A stretch of 36,236 nucleotides of DNA from Bacillota bacterium (GTDB lineage: Bacteria > Bacillota > Sulfobacillia > Sulfobacillales > Sulfobacillaceae): contig JAJYPK010000018.1 of assembly GCA_021795465.1 (NCBI GenBank), forward strand, positions 1 through 36,236, in the 5' to 3' direction. How positions within the stretch are numbered: position 1 is the first letter of the stretch; each line of letters opens with the position of its first letter. The translations under genes and the position numbers were made by a program. This document shows positions 30,122 to 36,236 of this stretch, piece after piece. The notes under the pieces are model-generated. The model was not told the DNA's origin. It saw nothing but the letters and a program-made list of their open reading frames with translations, and did no database searches.

Positions 30122-31729
30122 ATGCGGAGATGGGGAAGACAGCTCCGGGAGGTGAGTTGCATAACGCTTTGGGCCAAACCACGAAAGAGGCAAATCTTGG
30201 CCCATCTCGCATGGGCTTTTCCACTCATCTTGGCCTTTATGGGACTCGCCTCGGGGATCGCCCCGAACACCCTCACCGCCCCTATTTCTGGGTACTGGCC
30301 GATACATCTAGTGCCGTCGTTGTTTGGCCCTTATTCCACCCTACAGAACTTCGGATATGAATCGGGAAACCAGATAAGCCCCATCATCCCCACTTCCTAC
30401 ACGGCTTGGCGGTCTCCGAGAATCTTGGGGGTTCAGTTTGTCGGAGATGCTCCCACAAATCTTCGAGCGGATCGGTTTTCCTTGTCGGTGACAGGACCTG
30501 GTGGAACCATCCGAGGTCTTGCTGTGCATTTTTCGTCAACAGGATTCGTGGGTTGGAGCATCCCGCGGCTGAGTCCCGGAACCTACCACGTCACTTTTCA
30601 CACCCCTCTCTTTAAACAAACCCAGTCGAGTTGGACGCTGACAATCCTAAAACCCAAGACTCCCTGGGTCTCGGTGCAGGAGACCACCAACGATCGAATC
30701 AGCCTTGACACCATAAATGCCTACCGGTCGGTTCTGGAGGAACCACCGGTGACCTGGAGCACGTCCTTGGCGGATGCAGCCGAGACCCACGCTGGCTATC
30801 TAAAAGTCAACGGGTATAGCGCACCATCATTTCATATGGAAACCCAGGGGCGTAAAGGATTTAGTGGGCGAACACCCTGGGCCCGTGACTTGCGGTTCGG
30901 CTGGAGGAGTGTGTTGGACGGCGAGGTGGGAATTGAATGGGCCTCACCCATTCCTCCCGTGCAAGTCGTCCAAGACCTGATCGATACCGTTTTCCATCGG
31001 TTGTCGTTGTTATCGGGGAACCTCTTGGCGAGTGGAGAAGGCACCAGCGTGGGGAAGACGGGAGCTGTCGTCATGGACCTCGGGTTTGGGTACAATCCCG
31101 AGCTTCCCTTGGCGATTGCATATCCTCGCCCCGGACAGAGCGGGGTACCCATAAGCTGGGTGGATCTGGAAAGCCCAAACCCCGTGCCTCACGGGTTTGG
31201 GCTGCGCTATGGGTACCCGCTAACCGTGGACTTTCCTACCATCCAACACTTAAAGGCCGTACGCTTTGGGCTTTTTTTGGGACATCAAACTGTGCCCGCG
31301 TATCCGGTGCCACCCGGTGTCAACTCCATGTCCGATAACCAAATTGGGATGGTGCCAAAGCGTCCGCTATTTCCCAACACGGTGTATACGGTGAGTGTCC
31401 AAGGGAATGCCGTGTTTAACAGTGGGGCGCTTAAGCCTATTGACCTGCAATGGTCATTTCAGACAGGAGGCGGATCCGAGTCGTTGGCGGCAGCTCCGGT
31501 ATCCTCCCATAAAGTCTTGGTTTCGGTAGTTCGGGCGGGTGGGGGCAACCCGATGATCGATACGGCGGTGCGGCTTTATCGGGTGATCGCCCAGGGCCGT
31601 TTGAAGTTAGAAGCGACCGGACACACTAATCGTCGGGGGATGTGGGAGGCTGCCCGGATGAGTGTGCGAAAACATGCCCTGTATGAGGTGTCTTCGGCAA
31701 CCGGAAATAGCCAACAATTCTGGTGGTGA
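30122..31729 (+). CDS. Secreted CAP/SCP-domain protein
   Basis: A 535-aa exported protein. After a basic N-region, a hydrophobic segment (about 28-45, A-W-A-F-P-L-I-L-A-F-M-G-L-A) acts as signal peptide or anchor. An immunoglobulin-like beta region (about 100-190) follows. A CAP (SCP/PR1, YkwD-type) domain starts at I-N-A-Y-R-S and includes A-A-E-T-H-A-G-Y and H-M-E, the His/Glu cavity residues. The C-terminal 200 residues are beta-rich and unrecognised, with a Big/SLH-like feel but no clear motif. Bacterial CAP proteins are usually found in the wall or spore coat. The ATG at 30122 has GGGGA at 30111 and lies after the promoter. The next gene begins 5 bases after its TGA. Confidence 0.75.
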   Translation: MRRWGRQLREVSCITLWAKPRKRQILAHLAWAFPLILAFMGLASGIAPNTLTAPISGYWPIHLVPSLFGPYSTLQNFGYESGNQISPIIPTSYTAWRSPRILGVQFVGDAPTNLRADRFSLSVTGPGGTIRGLAVHFSSTGFVGWSIPRLSPGTYHVTFHTPLFKQTQSSWTLTILKPKTPWVSVQETTNDRISLDTINAYRSVLEEPPVTWSTSLADAAETHAGYLKVNGYSAPSFHMETQGRKGFSGRTPWARDLRFGWRSVLDGEVGIEWASPIPPVQVVQDLIDTVFHRLSLLSGNLLASGEGTSVGKTGAVVMDLGFGYNPELPLAIAYPRPGQSGVPISWVDLESPNPVPHGFGLRYGYPLTVDFPTIQHLKAVRFGLFLGHQTVPAYPVPPGVNSMSDNQIGMVPKRPLFPNTVYTVSVQGNAVFNSGALKPIDLQWSFQTGGGSESLAAAPVSSHKVLVSVVRAGGGNPMIDTAVRLYRVIAQGRLKLEATGHTNRRGMWEAARMSVRKHALYEVSSATGNSQQFWW

Positions 31730-31733
31730 ACAC

Positions 31734-32573
31734 ATGAAAAATTCTCGGCATCGAATGCATAAGATGGCGGTGCGGGTCCACGGAGAGCTTGTTCGTCTTG
31801 CCTATAGCGTCTGTCTCTCCCCGGATGCCAATCCGCCGGTTATCCTCCTTCATGGCATGGGATCGTCGCGCCTGGCGTATCAACCCCTAATGGATGCGTG
31901 GCCGTTTCCGGGTTCGGTGTATGCGTTAGACATGCCTGGATTTGGTGCCTCAGGACATTTAAGGCAACGCCATACGCTCTCCGACTATGTCGAGGCGGTA
32001 CATGCCTTTATTGTCGCCTTAGGGCTAGATTCGGTGGTGCTCTTGGGCCACTCATTCGGGGGGATGGTGGCGGGTGAGGTGGTCGCCCACCATCCCCAGC
32101 AGGTTAGGGGAGCCGTCCTGGTTTCTAGTGCCGGCCTGGTGCCCCCGTCCAACGTCTTCGTGCCCTCACGATATATTTGCCTCAATCGCATCGGAATATG
32201 GGTTACGGGATTGTCATATTTTGGAGATCGGATGGTTACTGCTCTCGGCATGGATTCTCTGCAACTGACAGCGGAAGACCGTTGGCGTCTCCGGTACGGT
32301 TGGCGCAAAGCCATCGAAATGGCGCGAATGGGTCAGTTTTATGAGGATGCGGCCTTTTTTAGGGGCGTCGTCCGAAGTGGGCGTCCCGTTGTCTTGATTC
32401 ATGGCGAGCGGGACCCGGTGTTTTCCTATGCGGCCGTCCGCGACGTGGTGGGTGTGCACTTTCCCATTTTGACCATGCCTCAGGTAGGGCACCTCCCCTT
32501 TGATCAGAATTTCCCCAGATTTTGCGAATTGTTGGTCGACGCGATGGCGATAATCCAAACCGAAACCTCCTAA
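31734..32573 (+). CDS. Alpha/beta hydrolase
   Basis: A 279-aa alpha/beta-hydrolase-fold protein. The oxyanion strand is V-I-L-L-H-G-M-G, and the nucleophile elbow is L-G-H-S107-F-G-G. The acid Asp is in H-G-E-R-D-P-V and the catalytic His in V-G-H-L-P-F-D. A cap region lies between about 130 and 215. No signal peptide is seen. Fold and triad are clear, but the substrate (ester, lactone or epoxide) is not. The start at 31734 is chosen because the longer frame overlaps the CAP gene. It begins 4 bases after the CAP gene stop and may be co-transcribed. Its end overlaps the convergent FMN-protein gene by 4 bases. Confidence 0.85.
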   Translation: MKNSRHRMHKMAVRVHGELVRLAYSVCLSPDANPPVILLHGMGSSRLAYQPLMDAWPFPGSVYALDMPGFGASGHLRQRHTLSDYVEAVHAFIVALGLDSVVLLGHSFGGMVAGEVVAHHPQQVRGAVLVSSAGLVPPSNVFVPSRYICLNRIGIWVTGLSYFGDRMVTALGMDSLQLTAEDRWRLRYGWRKAIEMARMGQFYEDAAFFRGVVRSGRPVVLIHGERDPVFSYAAVRDVVGVHFPILTMPQVGHLPFDQNFPRFCELLVDAMAIIQTETS

Positions 32574-33949
32574 TTACGGAAATCGCCGGCATAATGTACG
32601 CCGGTAATCCGCGCAATTTCAGGGTCTAAGGCCGATAGGTCGGATGGTTTAAGGTCGGAGACCTTGGTATATCCCATGGTACGAATGGCGATTTCCATCT
32701 CTTTACGGCAACTGGTGAGAAAGTTGACGACGCCTTTGGCGGCCAGCGTGGAATCGAGCGGGACATGTGGGTTGGCCCGATAGAACACTAAATCGGTTGG
32801 AGGTAGCGTCGGGACGGTCCGGGTAATTTCTCTATGGGCCAAGGCAAACATCACGATGGTACCGAGACCCACGGCCCGGGCTCCTAACGCATAGGCCTTG
32901 AGGAAGTCGCCGGGTTCCCGAAACCCTCCCGAGATGACCAGATCGATGCGATGATCGGGATCGTGTTGATCGAGGTAACGACGGGCTCGGACCAAGGCAT
33001 ATAGAGACGGGATACCAAAATGATCCGATAGCGTGATGGGCGCGTTACCCGTGGCACCTTCGGTTCCGTCGATGACGATCACATCCACCTTAGCTTTTAG
33101 GGCGACCGCGAGATCTTCTTCGAGACGGCCACCCGCACCCATTTTAAGTGCTATCGGGATCCCGTCGGTGACGGAACGCAGATACGCGACGACTTCGGAC
33201 AAGGGGGTCGGATGCCGAGGATCTTCCAAAAATAAATCGGCATGAATGGTGGGAGATTGACCCTCTTTAAGATGCATCAAGTTCCGTATTTCGGGTCCGA
33301 TTTCAGTGGGTGTTGAGAGTACTGCGTTGCCGGGCATGGCTCCTTGACCGACTTGGACTTCAATCATGTCAGCCTGTTTTAAGATTTCGGGCTCCCGGTT
33401 CCAGGTCCAGCGACCAAACTGGAGAATATAGCGAAACGCCCGTTCCCGCTCAGCCGCTAAGAATGGACCTTGACCGGAATTGAGGGGGATCTCCGTCCGC
33501 CCAGAGGCTTCGGCCAGGGCAATTCGCGATGCGTGGTTGAGTGCGAGTCCGTAAGCCATCCCGGAAATGAACAGAGGCATCGAGAACTTTAGAGGAGATG
33601 GGCAATGCCTGCCGAGGACCGTTTCCAAACTCACTGCTTCCGATTCCAGCACCGGGTGGCGTGAGAGTTGACCCGATACTAAGGCCAGATCATCAAATCC
33701 ATGGACCGGTTTGGCGGAACCCATGGGGCGGATGACCACTTCTCCACTTTGCGCCCGCAGTGATGAATAGAGAAAGTCCATCAGGGGAGTCGATTTTAAT
33801 GAAACATAAAGTTCGGCTAAGGTGTCACTCATAGGCCGTGTCAATAACGCCCAAAGCATGCGGCGAGCAATGGTGGGCAACAACCAGACTAAAACCAAAA
33901 TCACGATGCCTAAGGCGAGCAAGGTGCCGAATAACGCGGTCCAGAACAT
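32570..33949 (-). CDS. Membrane-anchored FMN-binding glutamate synthase-family protein
   Basis: A 459-aa protein with an N-terminal hydrophobic segment (about 4-30) and a glutamate synthase-type FMN barrel. Recognised motifs are S-G-M-A-Y-G-L-A-L (loop at start of barrel), N-S-G-Q-G-P-F, V-G-Q-G-A-M-P-G, K-M-G-A-G-G-R-L-E-E-D, V-I-D-G-T-E-G-A-T-G and S-G-G-F-R-E-P-G-D-F. The last includes the FMN phosphate site. The single-domain form lacks the glutaminase half and the FAD subunit. Its reaction is unknown; such GltB-like proteins (DUF-type archaeal GltB) may act on other substrates. The ATG has GGAGG upstream. It lies between two alpha/beta hydrolase genes. Confidence 0.85.
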   Translation of the reverse strand: MFWTALFGTLLALGIVILVLVWLLPTIARRMLWALLTRPMSDTLAELYVSLKSTPLMDFLYSSLRAQSGEVVIRPMGSAKPVHGFDDLALVSGQLSRHPVLESEAVSLETVLGRHCPSPLKFSMPLFISGMAYGLALNHASRIALAEASGRTEIPLNSGQGPFLAAERERAFRYILQFGRWTWNREPEILKQADMIEVQVGQGAMPGNAVLSTPTEIGPEIRNLMHLKEGQSPTIHADLFLEDPRHPTPLSEVVAYLRSVTDGIPIALKMGAGGRLEEDLAVALKAKVDVIVIDGTEGATGNAPITLSDHFGIPSLYALVRARRYLDQHDPDHRIDLVISGGFREPGDFLKAYALGARAVGLGTIVMFALAHREITRTVPTLPPTDLVFYRANPHVPLDSTLAAKGVVNFLTSCRKEMEIAIRTMGYTKVSDLKPSDLSALDPEIARITGVHYAGDFRN

Positions 33950-34003
33950 AGGTGGGTGACCTCCTTCCCATGAACCTCAGAGTGCCCGTTATGGGGATGG
34001 GGT

Positions 34004-34999
34004 ATGCTATCCGCTATGAATACCCGCACACAATGGGCGCGACACCGCATAAAACGCATAATGGTCATGGGGGGAATGGTCTTCCTTATCGTGGTGGGCA
34101 CTTTCATGGGTCTCAGTTATTGGGTGGGATTTAAGCTAGCCCATCCCGATCATCTACCGTTGTCGAGCAATCCCGCATGGTGGGGAATGGGTTTTCGGAA
34201 TGTGGCCTTCACAGTTCCAGCCGATTCGTTAAGCCTTAAAGGATGGTGGATTGGGGTGTCCGGTAGTCGCCTCACGGTGATTATGACCCATGGCTATCGC
34301 AATAATCGGGTGGGGCACTCGGTACCCCAATTGGCGGTGGCACGTGCCCTTCATGAGATGGGAGCCAACGTCTTGATGTTCGACTTTCGCGGGTCCGGGG
34401 ATTCCGATGGGCATTTGACTTCAGTCGGCGTCTTCGAGCAGCGGGATATCCTGGCTGCCACCCAAGCGGTCTCCACAAAGTGGGCGCCACAATCCACGAT
34501 TGTGATCCTCGGTTATTCGATGGGGGCTTCGACCGCCCTGATGGCGGCGGCGGACGATCCCGAGGTGGCGGGGGTCATCGCGGATAGCCCGTTTGCCGAC
34601 CTCTCTCAGTATCTTAATACCCACCTATCGGTGTGGACGCATTTGCCGCACTATCCTTTTACGCCCATCGTGCTGTGGATGTTGCCCCGGATGACTGGGG
34701 TGCAGTTAGATGGTGCCAGTCCCTTAAGTTTGGCGAAGAAGTTGGGGAAACGACCCATCCTCCTCATCGCGGGTGATCGCGACACGATCATCCCCCCACA
34801 CAATAGCGTGGCGTTATATCGACGCATGAGAGCCTCGGACCCGGAAATTACGCTCTGGACGGTGCCGTGGGCGCAGCATATTCAGGCCTATAAGGTGCAG
34901 CCGATTGCCTATGTGGACCACTTATATCAATTTCTGGTCCGATGGGATGCCCAACTGAAGAAGCCCGGAACAACCGGTCAGGTGGGTTTTTACCCGTGA
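34004..34999 (+). CDS. Alpha/beta hydrolase with N-terminal membrane anchor
   Basis: A 331-aa protein. A hydrophobic segment (about 18-40, I-M-V-M-G-G-M-V-F-L-I-V-V-G) anchors it, with the hydrolase domain probably outside. The nucleophile elbow is L-G-Y-S-M-G-A-S, the oxyanion region is M-T-H-G-Y, the acid Asp is in A-G-D-R-D-T-I-I-P, and the His is in W-A-Q-H-I-Q-A. This layout matches the YqkD/BEM46-like subgroup found in Firmicutes. The ATG at 34004 has GGGGAT at about eight bases; an ATG at 34016 is an alternative. It ends with TGA. No terminator is evident. Confidence 0.85.
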   Translation: MLSAMNTRTQWARHRIKRIMVMGGMVFLIVVGTFMGLSYWVGFKLAHPDHLPLSSNPAWWGMGFRNVAFTVPADSLSLKGWWIGVSGSRLTVIMTHGYRNNRVGHSVPQLAVARALHEMGANVLMFDFRGSGDSDGHLTSVGVFEQRDILAATQAVSTKWAPQSTIVILGYSMGASTALMAAADDPEVAGVIADSPFADLSQYLNTHLSVWTHLPHYPFTPIVLWMLPRMTGVQLDGASPLSLAKKLGKRPILLIAGDRDTIIPPHNSVALYRRMRASDPEITLWTVPWAQHIQAYKVQPIAYVDHLYQFLVRWDAQLKKPGTTGQVGFYP

Positions 35000-35223
35000 A
35001 CACCATCAGTGTGGGCTCGGCTACCCTGGCAAATTGTTGAGGCTAAAGCGCGTGACAGTTTTTTGCATCCGAACGAAAAATTGGAATAAGACTTAGACGT
35101 TAACGGCTATAACGCGTGGTTTAGGGGATCACATAATCCACGGGCTAATCGTACCGTGACACCTGGGGTACTTGTTCCCGGTCCCGCTTCGAATCACCAT
35201 TGGGGATCCCGCCTCGGCTTATG

Positions 35224-35659
35224 TTATTCGCGAAGGATATGCAGTTCACGTTCCAAAAATGCCCAGCCTAGGTCCGTAATCGAGATTCCGCGTCCAGAGC
35301 TCCTTCGATATGGTATTGCCGTTGATTCCAATCGAGGCAGGCGGTCGCAAACTGCCGGCGTTGTTGGTGGAGCCCGGTCATGTCCAGCCCCCACGCACCC
35401 AGTACTGTTTCTCCGGTGGGGGTGGCTGCATAATCCGTCCCAGTCGCCACGGTAAGCCAGCCGCGGCGCTCGGGATTGCTCCGATTCTCGTAATGACCGA
35501 ATCGGTCGTGCTGGCTGCCGAAGGGGTTACCCGTGCGATCTGCGCGAGTTCGCTCGCTGTTAGCGTATGGCGTTCTATCATCATGGCATCCACGAATACC
35601 GCCCGCGTTCGGTCGGCGAGCAACGACGCCACGAGCGACACATCGACGTCTCCATCCAT
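35224..35659 (-). pseudogene. ArsR-family regulator with two frameshifts and internal loss
   Basis: Three minus-strand frames must be joined. The first (ATG 35659) carries the ArsR start A-S-L-L-A-D-R-T-R-A and the HTH T-A-S-E-L-A-Q-I-A-R-V-T-P-S-A-A-S. The second carries Y-A-A-T-P-T-G-E-T-V-L and C-L-D-W-N-Q-R-Q-Y-H-I-E-G-A-L, which match the C-terminal half of the larger ArsR proteins. The third ends L-G-W-A-F-L-E-R-E-L at TAA 35224-35226. The wing and dimer helix between the first two are shortened. Loss of function is likely. It is divergent from the MFS gene at 35868, the usual arrangement of an ArsR repressor and an exporter, so the exporter may have lost its control. Confidence 0.55.
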
Positions 35660-35867
35660 GCTTCAATCGTAGTTGAAATGTCGGGGCGGTACAATGGTAA
35701 AGTAGTACAAAGGGATGCAACAAGGAGACGACGGCAATGATGTATAAGGTGATCCCTCGACCGATGGCACGAGACTGCGACGCACCCATAGGATCCGACA
35801 GAAAACACGGTACACGTCGCGGGTAGGGAGAATTCGAGTCAACGGGGCGAAGGTGTGGGGTAGACGC

Positions 35868-36236
35868 ATGAACGGCACCGCGTGGACTATTGTGGGTGCC
35901 CAAGGGTTGAATTCCGCTGGCGATCAGATTGTGTTAATCGGCCTCAGTTGGTTCTTAGTGCGCACGTATGGCAGCGGCTTCTTGGGGCTCACCTTAGCGG
36001 TTTGGGCCATCACCCGCGGGGCTTTGTTATTGTGGGGCGGGGTGGTCGCGGATCGGCACGACCGTCGACGTATCAGCGTGGTCAGTGGCTTGTTTTTAAG
36101 TGCGCTGATTCTCAGCGTCGCCTGGTGGGACCCTTCGTATGAAGCGGGCAAATGGGTGTGGTTCGCCGTAGCGTTCGGTCTAGGAACCCTCGATGGGATC
36201 CGGATTCCTATTGCGGGCAGTCTAATCCCCTTCGTG
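35868..36236 (+). CDS. MFS transporter, N-terminal part (runs off the window)
   Basis: 123 codons are visible from the ATG at 35868 (GAAGGTG upstream), with no stop before the window ends. The first three or four transmembrane helices are present, and the loop between TM2 and TM3 has V-A-D-R-H-D-R-R-R-I, the MFS motif A. The start W-T-I-V-G-A-Q-G-L-N-S-A-G-D resembles the EntS/multidrug-type exporters. It is probably a drug or metabolite exporter; the substrate is unknown. The divergent ArsR-type gene upstream is damaged. Confidence 0.8.
   Translation, partial: MNGTAWTIVGAQGLNSAGDQIVLIGLSWFLVRTYGSGFLGLTLAVWAITRGALLLWGGVVADRHDRRRISVVSGLFLSALILSVAWWDPSYEAGKWVWFAVAFGLGTLDGIRIPIAGSLIPFV

Noticed and set aside
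35737-35826. 29-codon ORF upstream of the MFS gene as a firm gene call
   Set aside because: It has a good AAGGAGA site, but it is very short, unrecognised and in a region with a decayed neighbour, so it is mentioned only as a possibility.

Overview
The window reads as a chromosomal stretch of a Gram-positive, probably spore-forming bacterium. By eye the GC content is moderate (about mid-50s %), AGGAGG-type ribosome binding sites are strong, and GTG/TTG starts are frequent. There is a small alpha/beta-type SASP-like gene, a LytS/LytTR pair, and a form II CoxSLM molybdenum hydroxylase next to a CstR-controlled persulfide operon. A Sulfobacillus-like acidophilic Firmicute would fit, but that genus assignment is inference.

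The most notable observation is two thioredoxin-fold genes that each carry an in-frame TGA exactly where the first Cys of the redox CxxC motif should be. One is a 78-aa glutaredoxin (22566-22802, T-P-T-U-P-H-C). The other is a two-domain protein disulfide oxidoreductase (27070-27723, minus strand, T-P-T-U-P-Y-C). Both frames stay open and family-like on both sides of the TGA, and both have a hairpin just downstream of it. TGA is an ordinary stop for other genes in the window, so selenocysteine is the simplest explanation. Routine gene calling loses the first gene and splits the second.

Layout. 1-5067 is gene-poor and decayed: a partial gene, a possible conjugation-gene remnant, a BtrH/C39-like protein, a damaged HD-domain gene, a cold-shock gene, a frameshifted GNAT acetyltransferase and a membrane protein. 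5068-8800 is a run of housekeeping or metabolic genes: a 3-hydroxyisobutyrate dehydrogenase-like reductase, a HAD phosphatase, a UPF0173 hydrolase, a solo Cas4-like nuclease, an OsmC protein and the SASP-like gene. 8855-12106 is a ychF-hemL-lgt operon. lgt runs into a convergent L,D-transpeptidase gene, which is divergent from moaD-moaE. 13608-16936 (minus) is an operon of two isochorismatase-fold hydrolases followed by a LytS-type kinase and a LytTR regulator. 17067-22442 is a polysaccharide-like patch: methyltransferase with zinc ribbon, AsnB-type amidotransferase, GT2 glycosyltransferase and a PRK06851-like protein whose P-loops are degenerate.

22566-30000 is a redox and sulfur region. The seleno-glutaredoxin precedes coxS-coxL-coxM. 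Convergent to these is an operon of an ETHE1-like metallo-beta-lactamase, a tandem rhodanese and the seleno-disulfide oxidoreductase. A divergent CsoR/CstR-like repressor and a DUF302 protein share a control region with a perfect 16-bp palindromic operator. MoaD/MoaE could supply molybdopterin for CoxL. The MBL, rhodanese and disulfide reductase plausibly form a persulfide-handling chain.

30122-36236 holds a secreted CAP-domain protein, two alpha/beta hydrolases, a membrane-anchored FMN glutamate-synthase-like protein, a twice-frameshifted ArsR remnant and the start of an MFS transporter. No rRNA, tRNA, CRISPR array or intact mobile element was recognised.
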